A DNA stretch of 64,000 nt, from contig DXAH01000084.1 in NCBI GenBank assembly GCA_019117105.1, positions 1 through 64,000 of the forward strand, in the 5' to 3' direction. Both the position numbers and the translations under genes were made by a program. The notes beneath the pieces were generated by a model that had not been told where the DNA came from, made no database searches, and saw nothing but the letters and a program-made list of their open reading frames with translations. This DNA comes from Duodenibacillus intestinigallinarum (GTDB lineage Bacteria > Pseudomonadota > Gammaproteobacteria > Burkholderiales > Burkholderiaceae_F). Of the stretch, positions 24,027 to 32,899 are shown one piece after another. Each line of letters begins with the position of its first letter. Position 1 is the first letter of the stretch.

Positions 24027-25107
24027 AGTCGTTGACGACCTTCACGGAAGGCATCACCTGACTCATGTCCTTGGCAGTACGCGCCACGTAAGCAGCCGCA
24101 CGCAAGGCGATCTGACGATAAATCGAAGCGATTTCACCATCGGGATCAGCCGCCACGGTGGGCAGCCCCGAGTCGGCCTGTTCGCGGATGCGCGAATCAA
24201 GCGGCAACTGGCCCAAAACAGGAACCTTGTACTGTTCGCTCATGCGCTTGGCACCGCCTTCGCCGAAGATGTGTTCGAGGTGCCCGCACTTGGGGCAGCG
24301 GAAGAGCGCCATGTTTTCCACGATACCGAGCACCGGCACCGAGACCTTTTCAAACATACGAAGGCCCTTCTTGGCGTCCAGAAGCGCGATGTCCTGAGGC
24401 GTCGTCACTACAACGGCCCCTGTGACCGGAACAGACTGCGAGAGCGTAAGCTGCACATCACCCGTTCCCGGGGGCATGTCGATCACGAGGTAGTCGAGGT
24501 TATCCCAAGCAGTCTGATTGAGAAGCTGGGTGAGCGCCTGCGCGACCAGCGGACCGCGCCAGATCATCGGCTCTTCCGGATCAATCATGAAGCCCACGGA
24601 GTTGATCTGCAGACCCAGGCTTTCGATCGGATCCATGTTGACGCCGTCGCGGCTCGTCGGCTGACCTTTGGCACCCAACATCGTGGGTTGCGAGGGACCA
24701 TAGATATCGGCGTCGAGCATGCCCACGCGAGCGCCTTCGGCAGCAAGCGCCAGAGCAAAGTTGGCTGACACCGTGGACTTGCCCACGCCGCCCTTGCCGG
24801 AGCTGATGGCAATAATGTTCTTGACACCCGCCATCGTCTTGAGCGTGCGCTGCACACGGTGAGCAATGATTTCGCCCGAAACCGTCACAAGCGCGGAAGC
24901 CGCACCGGCCTGCGTGAGCGCCGTCTTGACACGGGAAGCCAATTCGTCGGCAACACTCTTGACGGGGTAACCGGGACACACGGTCACGGCAACGGCATCG
25001 CCGTCGACGACGACATTCTTGATGGCCTTAAATTCCGAAAGCGGCAGGTTGAGTACCGGATCAAGCACTGCACCTGCAATCTCCTGCACTTGTTCTTTGG
25101 TCAGCAT
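24025..25107 (-). CDS. mrp: Iron-sulfur cluster carrier, Mrp/ApbC P-loop ATPase
   Basis: 360 residues from the ATG at 25107 (MLTKEQVQEI). An N-terminal MIP18/DUF59-like domain (about 1-85) is followed by a MinD-type ATPase with the deviant Walker A ISSGKGGVGKST, DADIYGPSQP, DMPPGTGDVQ and the C-terminal CxxC (RCPKCGH) that bridges the Fe-S cluster in the dimer. It delivers Fe-S clusters to apoproteins in the cytoplasm; the window also holds erpA. An in-frame start 22 codons upstream is less likely because the DUF59 domain already begins at MLTKE. Confidence 0.95.
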   Translation of the reverse strand: MLTKEQVQEIAGAVLDPVLNLPLSEFKAIKNVVVDGDAVAVTVCPGYPVKSVADELASRVKTALTQAGAASALVTVSGEIIAHRVQRTLKTMAGVKNIIAISSGKGGVGKSTVSANFALALAAEGARVGMLDADIYGPSQPTMLGAKGQPTSRDGVNMDPIESLGLQINSVGFMIDPEEPMIWRGPLVAQALTQLLNQTAWDNLDYLVIDMPPGTGDVQLTLSQSVPVTGAVVVTTPQDIALLDAKKGLRMFEKVSVPVLGIVENMALFRCPKCGHLEHIFGEGGAKRMSEQYKVPVLGQLPLDSRIREQADSGLPTVAADPDGEIASIYRQIALRAAAYVARTAKDMSQVMPSVKVVND

Positions 25108-25276
25108 GGGATAGTGTTCTTTCTTAATGGTGGCGACAAGCGCTTCACAGTTCGTCGCCGGTTGCGTAAACAATGCGCAGGCACGCGTCGCACCCGCGCA
25201 TGGAGTTGGAGTTTACAAGGAAAAGTCCGAGCTATCTAGTCGGACATTTGACCAAAGCTCTTCTGAGGAGAACGAA

Positions 25277-26470
25277 TCAGCCTTTGACGCACAGAACCTG
25301 ACGGAACTTGTGGATCACGCGTACGAGATCGTTTTGGTTTTCCATCACGGAGTCGATGCGCTTGTAGGCAGCAGGAATTTCATCAAGCACACCGGGATCC
25401 TTGCGACACACGATGCCTTCGGTCTGCGCCTTGAGGTCCTCAACGGTAAATCGTCTCTTGGCATCCTGTCTTCCGTAGCGGCGACCGGCACCGTGCGCAG
25501 AGCTCATAAAGGACTCCTCATTGCCCAGTCCTTCGACCAAGTAAGACGCGTCACCCATGCTGCCCGGCACGAGACCAAGTTCGCCGATACCAGCACGAAT
25601 GGCTCCCTTGCGCGTGACGTAAACCTCTTCTCCGAAGTGCGTTTCCTTTTCGACGTAGTTGTGGTGGCAGTCAATCAATTCACCGACGGGCTCAACATGC
25701 GGCCATACGTCTTCAAGCGACTTGATGACGTCGTCGACCATCGTGCGGCGGTTGGCGCGTGCATAGTTCTGTGCCCAGTGCACCGCCTGCATGTATCGGT
25801 CGAACGCCTCTTCGCCTTCCTCAAAGTAAGAAAGCGCGCCATCAACAAGTTCGATGCCTTTGGCTGCCGTCAGCGTCTTTGCTTCCTTAATGAAACGCGA
25901 CGCCATAACGTTGCCGGCACCGCGAGAACCCGAGTGCAGCATCACCCACACGCCGCCTTCTTCGTCAACCTCAAGCTCAATGAAGTGGTTGCCCGAACCG
26001 AGCGTACCCATCTGAAGCCGCCAGTTCATGTTTTGCATCGGATCGAGAATGCCGGGATTTTTGGATTCGATTTCTGCCATCTCGTCGGCAAACGGCAGGC
26101 ACATTTCCGTGCGGCAGTTCTTCTCTCTGTGCTGTGTCAGGCCCACCGGCGTGCGACGCAAAATCGCCTGAAATGCGGCGACAAGCTGTTTTTCTGTGAG
26201 TTCGCTTCGCTCGAGATTGAGTTTGACGGCGGCCATACCGCATCCGATGTCCACGCCGACGGCAGCCGGAATCACGGCTCCTTTGGTGGCAATCACGCTT
26301 CCGATGGTCGCGCCCATGCCAACATGAACGTCCGGCATAGCAGCGACATGATGAAATACAAACGGCAGATCAGCCACGTTCTTGAGCTGTCTGACGGAAC
26401 CTTCGTCGACGTCGTTTGTCCATATTTTGACGGGCACGCGCGACGATTCAATGATCTGCTTGATTGGCAT
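25277..26470 (-). CDS. rtcB: RtcB family RNA-splicing ligase
   Basis: 397 residues. RtcB joins 2',3'-cyclic phosphate or 3'-phosphate RNA ends to 5'-hydroxyl ends using GTP and Mn2+. Motifs are AMPDVHVGMGATIG, GVDIGCGMAAV (metal Cys), LGSGNHFIE, MLHSGSRGAGN, LVPGSMGDASY and SSAHGAGRRYGR, the last holding the histidine that is guanylylated. No rtcA, rtcR or archease gene is nearby, so it is a stand-alone repair ligase here. Divergent from metG across a 209-base gap. Confidence 0.95.
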   Translation of the reverse strand: MPIKQIIESSRVPVKIWTNDVDEGSVRQLKNVADLPFVFHHVAAMPDVHVGMGATIGSVIATKGAVIPAAVGVDIGCGMAAVKLNLERSELTEKQLVAAFQAILRRTPVGLTQHREKNCRTEMCLPFADEMAEIESKNPGILDPMQNMNWRLQMGTLGSGNHFIELEVDEEGGVWVMLHSGSRGAGNVMASRFIKEAKTLTAAKGIELVDGALSYFEEGEEAFDRYMQAVHWAQNYARANRRTMVDDVIKSLEDVWPHVEPVGELIDCHHNYVEKETHFGEEVYVTRKGAIRAGIGELGLVPGSMGDASYLVEGLGNEESFMSSAHGAGRRYGRQDAKRRFTVEDLKAQTEGIVCRKDPGVLDEIPAAYKRIDSVMENQNDLVRVIHKFRQVLCVKG

Positions 26471-26679
26471 TTCTCTTCTCTTTTTTCTTTTGTTGGGTCG
26501 TCCGCACAGGTCAGCCTACAGTATGGTGCGTCAACAAATGACGCAGACGAACACATGTCTCTTCGCTGTGCTTTTGTCCTCTCTTTTCGGCGCACCGTCT
26601 AGCGCAGTAAAATGTCGGATTGCACCGCGACTCCCTACGTTCGCGGCCTTCTTTTTTTAACCGATTTTTCTGATAAACA

Positions 26680-28809
26680 ATGAGCAACGCCAAGCGCAAT
26701 ATTTTCGTGACCACCGCTCTGCCTTATGCAAACGGCGCCTTCCATTTCGGCCATATTCTGGAATACATCCAGGCCGACATCTGGGTGCGCCACGAGCGAA
26801 TGTGCGGCAACAACGTGCATTTTGTATGCGCTGACGACGCTCACGGTGCCCCGATTATGATTGCGGCGAGCAAACAGGGTGTTACGCCGCAGGAATTTGT
26901 CGCCAAGATCTCTGCCGGTCGCCAGCAGTATCTCGACAACTTCTACATCAACTTTGATCACTGGCACTGCACCGAAAGCCCGGAAAACACCGAACTCTCG
27001 CAGGACATCTATCGCCGTCTGAAGGATGCCGGTCTCATCTACACCACTGACATCGAGCAGTTCTACGACGAAGAAGTCGGCATGTTCCTCGCCGACCGCT
27101 TCATTAAGGGCACCTGCCCGAAGTGCGGCGCGCCTGATCAGTACGGCGACTCGTGCGAAAAGTGCAGCTCGGTGTATTCGCCGACCGACCTGATCAATCC
27201 CTACAGCGCCATCTCGGGTTCCGTACCGGTTCTGAAGACCTCCACGCACTACTTCTTCCGCTTGTCGGATCCGCGTGCTCAGGCCTTCCTCAAAGACTGG
27301 ACGATGGGAAATGGCGCCGACGGCAAACCCCGCGTACAAGCTGAAGTGCTCGCCAAAGATAACGAATGGCTCGACGGCAATCTTGCCGACTGGGACATTT
27401 CTCGCGATGCCCCCTATTTCGGCATTGAAATTCCGGATGCACCCGGCAAGTACTTCTACGTTTGGCTTGATGCGCCGATCGGCTACCTGGCCAGCTTCAA
27501 AGCCTATTGCGCCAAGAAGGGACTCGATTTCGTGCAGGAACTGTCGCGTCCGGACACCGAACAGATTCACTTCATCGGCAAGGACATCATCTACTTCCAC
27601 ACGCTCTTCTGGCCGGCCATGCTGCACTTTGCAGGCACCCCCTACCGTGTTCCCGATCACGTCAATGTGCACGGCTTTATGACCGTCAACGGTCAGAAGA
27701 TGAGCAAGTCGCGCGGCACCGGCATCAGCCCGATGGACTACCTGGGCCTCGGCATGAACGCCGAATGGATGCGCTACTACCTCGCCGCCAAGCTCAACAG
27801 CCGCGTCGAAGACGTCGACTTCACTAAGGGTGACTTCCAGGCCCGCGTCAACTCCGACCTGATCGGCAAGTACGTCAACATCGCCAGCCGCGCCGCCGGC
27901 TTCATCTTCAAGCGCTTTGAAGGCCGCGTGTCCGATGCCGCAATGAATGACGAAATCCTCACGAGTATTCGCGCTGCGTCCGAGGACATCCGCAACGATT
28001 ACGAAAACCGCGAATACGCTCGCGCCATGCGTCGTGTGATGGAACTCGCCGACGTCATCAACGAATACGTCGATCGCGAAAAACCCTGGGAACTTGCCAA
28101 GAATCCGGAAACCGCCGACAAGCTTCAGTACGTTGCGTCCGTTGCGCTCGAAGGCTTCCGCTTGCTTACGCTCTACCTCAAGCCCGTGCTGCCGGCAACA
28201 GCCGAACGCGTCGAGAAGTTCCTCAACTGCGGCTCGATGCAATGGGACAGTGTCAATCAGACGCTTTCAAGCGAACGTCCGATCTCGAAGTTCGAACATC
28301 TGATGGGACGCGTGGATCGCGAAAAGCAACTCGACGTACTGCTGCCCGATCCCGACAAAGCCGAAGCCAAGGTACAGAAACCTGCGAAGAAGGCTGAAGC
28401 AAAGCCTGCCGTCGAAGCCAAACCCATTGAGGCAACCGTCGTCAGTGCTCCCGAAGTGGAAGCGGTGGCCGACATCTGCACCATCGACGATTTTGCCAAG
28501 ATTGATCTGCGCGTAGCGCGTGTCGTCAAGGCCGATCATGTCGAAGGCGCCGACAAGCTCATCCGTCTCGAGCTCGACATCGGCGACGGCCGCAATCGCC
28601 AGGTTTTTGCCGGTCTCAAGGCCTACTACAAGCCAGAAGAACTCGTGGGCAAGCTTGTCGTGATGATCGCTAACCTCGCCCCGCGCAAGATGCGCTTCGG
28701 CCTGAGCGAAGGCATGGTTCTGGCGGCAAGCTATCAGTCCGACAAGGGCGCCGGCGTCTATCTGATCACGCCGTTTGAAGGCGCTCAGCCCGGTATGCGT
28801 CTGCGTTAA
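26680..28809 (+). CDS. metG: Methionyl-tRNA synthetase with C-terminal tRNA-binding domain
   Basis: 709 residues. The catalytic domain has ALPYANGAFHFGHI (HIGH-like), the zinc knuckle CPKCGAPDQYGDSCEKC, and KMSKSRGTGI. The anticodon-binding helical domain follows (about 390-550). A Lys/Ala/Pro-rich linker (about 565-595) leads to an EMAPII-like tRNA-binding domain (about 600-709) beginning IDDFAKIDLRVARVV. This long form dimerises through its C-terminal domain, as in E. coli MetG. It ends with a strong terminator. Confidence 0.97.
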   Translation: MSNAKRNIFVTTALPYANGAFHFGHILEYIQADIWVRHERMCGNNVHFVCADDAHGAPIMIAASKQGVTPQEFVAKISAGRQQYLDNFYINFDHWHCTESPENTELSQDIYRRLKDAGLIYTTDIEQFYDEEVGMFLADRFIKGTCPKCGAPDQYGDSCEKCSSVYSPTDLINPYSAISGSVPVLKTSTHYFFRLSDPRAQAFLKDWTMGNGADGKPRVQAEVLAKDNEWLDGNLADWDISRDAPYFGIEIPDAPGKYFYVWLDAPIGYLASFKAYCAKKGLDFVQELSRPDTEQIHFIGKDIIYFHTLFWPAMLHFAGTPYRVPDHVNVHGFMTVNGQKMSKSRGTGISPMDYLGLGMNAEWMRYYLAAKLNSRVEDVDFTKGDFQARVNSDLIGKYVNIASRAAGFIFKRFEGRVSDAAMNDEILTSIRAASEDIRNDYENREYARAMRRVMELADVINEYVDREKPWELAKNPETADKLQYVASVALEGFRLLTLYLKPVLPATAERVEKFLNCGSMQWDSVNQTLSSERPISKFEHLMGRVDREKQLDVLLPDPDKAEAKVQKPAKKAEAKPAVEAKPIEATVVSAPEVEAVADICTIDDFAKIDLRVARVVKADHVEGADKLIRLELDIGDGRNRQVFAGLKAYYKPEELVGKLVVMIANLAPRKMRFGLSEGMVLAASYQSDKGAGVYLITPFEGAQPGMRLR

Positions 28810-28834
28810 TCTGCAGCTCCCACCGGTCTGTCTC

Positions 28835-28872
28835 GGCCCGCGTCTTTCTGCTGAAGGCGCGGGCCTTTCTTT
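28835..28872 (+). terminator. Terminator after metG
   Basis: GGCCCGCG (28835-28842) pairs perfectly with CGCGGGCC (28858-28865), followed by TTTCTTT. The T-rich tail touches the stop codon of the convergent gene. Confidence 0.88.
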
Positions 28873-29530
28873 AGCCGATCAGCGCAACGGCACGCACCGG
28901 AGCGCCGTCGCCGGCGGCTAGCTTTAAGGGATAGGCCGCAAACAGGATTCGAGGTTCAGTAAGCAACATTTCCAAACCCGTGAGGTTTTCCACCATCAGT
29001 CCGCCGCCGCTCAGAAACCACAACCGGTGCAAAGCCACGCCTTCTCGATCAAGCCCCGAGCAGTCCAGTCCGATGCCTTTGCGCGCGATCTTTGCGGCCG
29101 TCTTGACGAAGGTTTCGGTAAATCGCGGTTCCGTCCCGAAATACGCGTCGCTGCCCCACTTCTCGCTTTGCCCCGTACAGAGCAAAAGCCAATCGCAAGG
29201 CTCGATGCCGTCAAGCGCCGTCGCATCAACCTCACCCAAGCCGCGCAGATCCGCCACGCGGGCCGACCCCGAAAATGCCGTCAGCGGATAGTCTCCGAGC
29301 CGTTTGCCGCCGTGCATGACGTGCGCCGCGGCATCAATGTGCGTCCCCGTGTGGGTCGCCATGGAAATCCGCGTCACGCAGCAGTCGTCGTGCGTGATGT
29401 CAGCCTCCGTTTCCAAACGCGGAGCCGGATCGCCGGGATACGGCTTCGTGGCGATGTCGACAACATGCGACAGATCCGCCACGCGCAGTGACGCGAAAAG
29501 TGCTACCACTGCTTTCGGCTGTCTTTCCAT
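28871..29530 (-). CDS. Cyclase-family metal hydrolase (kynurenine formamidase-like)
   Basis: 219 residues. The defining metal-binding motif is THTGTHIDAAAHVM (HxGTHxDxxxH), with DLSHVVD near the N-terminus, matching the cyclase/KynB fold. Such enzymes hydrolyse N-formylkynurenine or related amides and lactones; there is no tryptophan-catabolic gene nearby, so the substrate is open. AAGGAG lies nine bases before the ATG. It lies beyond the terminator of the DcuC-type gene, so it probably has its own promoter or is expressed by read-through. Confidence 0.82.
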   Translation of the reverse strand: MERQPKAVVALFASLRVADLSHVVDIATKPYPGDPAPRLETEADITHDDCCVTRISMATHTGTHIDAAAHVMHGGKRLGDYPLTAFSGSARVADLRGLGEVDATALDGIEPCDWLLLCTGQSEKWGSDAYFGTEPRFTETFVKTAAKIARKGIGLDCSGLDREGVALHRLWFLSGGGLMVENLTGLEMLLTEPRILFAAYPLKLAAGDGAPVRAVALIG

Positions 29531-29561
29531 AATCGGGCACTCCTTGCGTTTTCAGTCCAAC

Positions 29562-29615
29562 AAAAAACCGGCCGCAAACAAAAGATCGAAATCCATCGTT
29601 TGTCGGTCCGGTTTT
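29562..29615 (-). terminator. Terminator after the DcuC-type carrier gene
   Basis: On the minus strand AAAACCGG-CCG-CAAAC arms pair with GTTTG-CGG-CCGGTTTT with single-base bulges, followed by TTTTTTG. It falls between the carrier gene and the cyclase-family gene. Confidence 0.8.
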
Positions 29616-29672
29616 CCATCAAGCCGGCCGCGAGCTCTGAACACAGTCTCGCGGCGGCTGCTTTCGTCGCCT

Positions 29673-30938
29673 TTAAACCATCAGGAAGGCGCAGGCAAAG
29701 ACGGCAATGATGCAGGGGATCGCGGTGCGCTTGATCACATCGATCGGGTTGACCATGGCAATACCCGAGACGAGAATCGTCACGCCGGCCAGAGGCGACA
29801 TCGTACGGCCGAGAGCGCCGGTGAGGAAGGCCAAACCGCCCAGACCTTCAATCGTCATGCCGAAGTCCTTGGCGTGCGGCGTCACCGTTTCGTTAAAGGC
29901 CAACGTGGCAGCGTCGCCCGAACCCGTGATCACACCCATGATCCAGGGACCGAGGGAACCGCCCCAGCGAGCGATGTCGTTGGAGTCCTTCAGAGCGTCA
30001 ACGCAGGCGTCGATCAGACCCGTGGCGCGCAGACCGGCGGCAAAGACACCGGCGGCGATGATGATGCCGAGCACGTCAGCATAACCCTTGCCCATACCGT
30101 CAAAGAACTTCTTGGAGAATTCCTGCGGGTTGCTGAGCGAAACGAGCAGGGCGCAGATCGCACCGATCAACATAGCCTGAGCAACGCCCATCTTGATGGC
30201 GGGAACCCACATGTTGCCGACGACCAGAATCGTGATCGGAACGAGCGGCACGAGAGCCTTGAGAGGATTCGGCGTGAAGTCTTCGTTCTTGATCTTGGTT
30301 TCGTCAACCTGGGCGTTCGTATCGCCCTTGCCGTCGCCCATCAAGAAACAGACCACGGCCGTGCCGACCACCAGAATGGCGCCGCACATCAGCGAGTAGT
30401 AGGTGTGCGTGCCGATGAATTCCATCACGTCCATGCCGGCCATCTTGGCGACGAACGGGTTGTGCGAGGTACCCGGCGAGAGATAAGAGCCGATCGTGCC
30501 GGCCAAAACGGCGGCAGCAGCGGCGGCAGGCTTAATGCCCGCGCGCAGCATCAGCGGAATCAGCGTGGAGCCCACGGCGGCGGCGCAGCCCGCGGCCGAC
30601 GGAATGGCGATGTTCACGAAGAACGTGATCACTGTCGAGACAGGGACCAGGAAAAGGCCCAAGCCGCGAATCGGAGCGGCCAGGTAGTGCACGAGCGAGC
30701 GGTCGCACTGCGTGTAAGTAGCCGTAAAGGCAAAGCCCATCGAACCGCAGATTGCCATGATGAGCGAATTGTTCGTCATCGACTTGGCAAACTGGTTCAA
30801 ACCCATCATCGGGTCAAGACTGATGATGCACAGGAAAAGACCGGCGGCAATCAGCACCAGTCGCGTTTCCCAACGCTTGATCAATGCCCAAATGGTCACG
30901 AAGATCACTGCAACGGCAATCCAGGACAGTAGTGTCAT
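29673..30938 (-). CDS. DcuC-family C4-dicarboxylate carrier
   Basis: 421 residues with about 10-12 membrane segments. Family features include GSMGFAFTATYTQCD, IPSAAGCAAAVGSTLIP, AGTIGSYLSPGTSHNPFVA and the C-terminal GSGDAATLAFNETVTP and GRTMSPLAGVTIL. Homologues exchange fumarate, malate or aspartate against succinate under anaerobic conditions. That fits the exported fumarate-reductase-like protein and malic enzyme in the window, but the genes are not adjacent. GGAGAG precedes the ATG, and a terminator follows. DcuC rather than DcuA/B from sequence style. Confidence 0.85.
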   Translation of the reverse strand: MTLLSWIAVAVIFVTIWALIKRWETRLVLIAAGLFLCIISLDPMMGLNQFAKSMTNNSLIMAICGSMGFAFTATYTQCDRSLVHYLAAPIRGLGLFLVPVSTVITFFVNIAIPSAAGCAAAVGSTLIPLMLRAGIKPAAAAAAVLAGTIGSYLSPGTSHNPFVAKMAGMDVMEFIGTHTYYSLMCGAILVVGTAVVCFLMGDGKGDTNAQVDETKIKNEDFTPNPLKALVPLVPITILVVGNMWVPAIKMGVAQAMLIGAICALLVSLSNPQEFSKKFFDGMGKGYADVLGIIIAAGVFAAGLRATGLIDACVDALKDSNDIARWGGSLGPWIMGVITGSGDAATLAFNETVTPHAKDFGMTIEGLGGLAFLTGALGRTMSPLAGVTILVSGIAMVNPIDVIKRTAIPCIIAVFACAFLMV

Positions 30939-31102
30939 GAATATCTCTCCTTAACCGGGCTGCTTTTCATAAGACGCAGCACCTACGAGTTTTGATCTGC
31001 CTATTCTAAGACGGCAACGCCTTGAAAGGAGATGCAACCTTTTGAAACGAACAAATTGGACGAAAACTTTTGCGCCGATAGGACTAAAACTCAGCGGTTA
31101 AC

Positions 31103-31132
31103 AAAAAAGCTCCCGCATCGGAGAGCTTTTTT
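31103..31132 (-). terminator. Terminator after erpA
   Basis: AAAAAAGCTC (31103-31112) and GAGCTTTTTT (31123-31132) form a perfect 10-bp stem with flanking runs on both strands. It can work in both directions; it serves erpA on the minus strand. Confidence 0.88.
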
Positions 31133-31171
31133 GTGTTAGGCAACGGCGTCGTTCGGACGCCTCAATGAGCC

Positions 31172-31549
31172 TTAAACCGAGAAGGACGAGCCGCAGGAGC
31201 AGGACGTCACCGCATTGGGATTGCGGATCACAAACTGCGAGCCTTCGAGATCTTCCTTGAAGTCGATTTCGGCACCGACCAGGTACTGCATGGAAAGCGA
31301 ATCAACGAGGAAAGTCACGCCGTCGCGCTCAATGATTTCGTCGTCTTCCGCCGCCTTTTCTTCAAACTGGAAACCGTACTGGAAGCCCTGGCAACCGCCG
31401 CCCTGCACAAAAACGCGCAGAGGCATGTTGGGATCTTCTTCGGCAGCAAGCAGCTCCTTCACCTTCGCCACGCAGGCGTCCGTAAAGACCAGCGGTTCGG
31501 GCGCTTCTTCCGGGGAAGGATTCTGCAGTTGGGTGTTCTCTTCAGTCAT
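31172..31549 (-). CDS. erpA: Iron-sulfur cluster insertion protein ErpA
   Basis: 125 residues. A-type Fe-S carrier with the three conserved cysteines: one in VQGGGCQGFQYGF and two in SCSCGSSFSV at the C-terminus. FTDACVAKVKELL and VDSLSMQYLVGAEIDF are typical. The first 18 residues are a polar acidic extension. It passes clusters to targets such as the isoprenoid enzyme IspG in other species. A hairpin and a TATAAT lie just upstream (see separate entries). Confidence 0.93.
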   Translation of the reverse strand: MTEENTQLQNPSPEEAPEPLVFTDACVAKVKELLAAEEDPNMPLRVFVQGGGCQGFQYGFQFEEKAAEDDEIIERDGVTFLVDSLSMQYLVGAEIDFKEDLEGSQFVIRNPNAVTSCSCGSSFSV

Positions 31550-31566
31550 ATCTCAATCTGTCTCCC

Positions 31567-31602
31567 GAAAAAGCACGGCAAATCAATTCGTTGGCCGTGC
31601 TT
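31567..31602 (-). terminator. Hairpin with U-run between mltA and erpA
   Basis: AAGCACGGC (31571-31579) pairs perfectly with GCCGTGCTT (31594-31602). On the minus strand it is followed by a T-run. It is the likely terminator of rph-rdgB-hemW-mltA. Because a TATAAT lies upstream of it, it may also lie in the erpA leader. Confidence 0.8.
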
Positions 31603-31620
31603 CAGTGTCAAAGTGGTGCC

Positions 31621-31626
31621 ATTATA
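31621..31626 (-). promoter_or_regulatory. Candidate -10 box upstream of erpA
   Basis: The minus strand reads TATAAT here, 72 bases before the erpA ATG. No good -35 was seen. If used, transcripts would run through the mltA-erpA hairpin. Confidence 0.3.
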
Positions 31627-31667
31627 ACGGTCGCTTCGGTGCATATATGGGGCCGCTTTGGCCGTTT

Positions 31668-32885
31668 TCAAAGCCTCTGCGAGAAAACCGCCGCAGGGCT
31701 CTGTCCCTTGGGTACCATCACCCAGGCGCTCACGTCGCTTTTTTGGCTGCCTGCGCGATTGCCCGCCTCGTTTCCGAGTCCCCAGAAGTAGTCAAAGCGC
31801 AGCACGCCCTTGATGGCGCCTCCCGTATCCTGAGCAATTACTGGACGAACAAACTGCATCGCGGGCATGCTCTGGCTTGCGGCCGTCACAAAGGGCACTC
31901 CGAGTTTCCAGTAGCGCCGATCAACCGCAACGGAAGCCAGAGGCGTAAGCGGCACGCCCTGAGCGCCCACCGGTCCCTGATCGTCGGAGTAGCCCGTGCG
32001 CTCGGCAAAGAAAACGAAGTTTGGGTTGGCGTTCAAAAGTTCCTGCCGGCGCTGTGGATTGTCTCTTACCCACTGCTTGATGCGTTGCATGCTCATTTCA
32101 TCACGCGTCAGTCCCGCATTTTCAATCAGCCAGGCGCCCAGGCTTCTGTAGGGATGCCCATTTTGATCCGCGTAGCCGATACGAAGGAGCGAACCGTTGT
32201 CAAGCAACACGCGCCCGGATCCCTGGATCTGCAGAAAGAACGCCTCCACGGGGTCGTCGGCCCAGCAGATCACATGCTTTTTCTCCAGATCCTTGCGAGA
32301 GGCGATGCCCTTGCGATCGTCGTAAGGAACTAGCTTGCGGCCCTGCAACTTGCCGCGCAGCCGCAGCCCCTTTAACTGAGGGTGAATCGAATCGAGCTCC
32401 ACCGTGATGAGGTCGTCGGGCACGCCGTAGATCGGGTACTGATAGATGCCATGACGCACGCGGCTAGCGCGCAAAATGGGCTCGAAATAGCCCGTCATGA
32501 GCCCCTTGTCGATAAAAAAGCCGCTTTGCGAATCCCTGGCCGAGACTTTCCAGAGCTCAAAATTGCCCTCGAAAAAGGCACGGGCAAGCCCCTGAGGCAT
32601 TCCTTGCGCATTGCGGCATGCCTCGCGCCAGAGCGAGTGATGCTGCATGTTTGTGCATGACACCTGAAACGCCTTGAGGGCCTGTTCCCAGTCTTCATCG
32701 CGCGTGACGGGCAGATCGGCAAACTGCGCCGGACGCAGACGCACGTCACCCGCGACAAAATCTTGCGACTCGGGCGTCGGCGGCACCGTTTCCTTTTCTG
32801 GGGGCGTTTCCTGTTGCGGTGCCGTGCTGCACCCAAACAAAAGCAAGCTGCCGACCAAAGCCGCCGTCATTGGCCAATTGATCAT
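31668..32885 (-). CDS. mltA: Membrane-bound lytic murein transglycosylase A
   Basis: 405 residues from the ATG at 32885; upstream in-frame codons fall inside hemW. The N-terminus is a lipoprotein signal with lipobox LLFGC (Cys near residue 19). The MltA barrel shows GLMTGYFEPIL, FFLQIQGSGRV, RIGYADQNGHPYRSLG, and the catalytic aspartate region IAQDTGGAIKGVLRFDYFWG. MltA cleaves the glycan MurNAc-GlcNAc bond to form 1,6-anhydroMurNAc at the outer membrane, feeding the recycling pathway represented by amgK-murU. It is the last gene of the rph operon, 14 bases after hemW. Confidence 0.95.
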   Translation of the reverse strand: MINWPMTAALVGSLLLFGCSTAPQQETPPEKETVPPTPESQDFVAGDVRLRPAQFADLPVTRDEDWEQALKAFQVSCTNMQHHSLWREACRNAQGMPQGLARAFFEGNFELWKVSARDSQSGFFIDKGLMTGYFEPILRASRVRHGIYQYPIYGVPDDLITVELDSIHPQLKGLRLRGKLQGRKLVPYDDRKGIASRKDLEKKHVICWADDPVEAFFLQIQGSGRVLLDNGSLLRIGYADQNGHPYRSLGAWLIENAGLTRDEMSMQRIKQWVRDNPQRRQELLNANPNFVFFAERTGYSDDQGPVGAQGVPLTPLASVAVDRRYWKLGVPFVTAASQSMPAMQFVRPVIAQDTGGAIKGVLRFDYFWGLGNEAGNRAGSQKSDVSAWVMVPKGQSPAAVFSQRL

Positions 32886-32899
32886 GAGAAAACCTTCCT

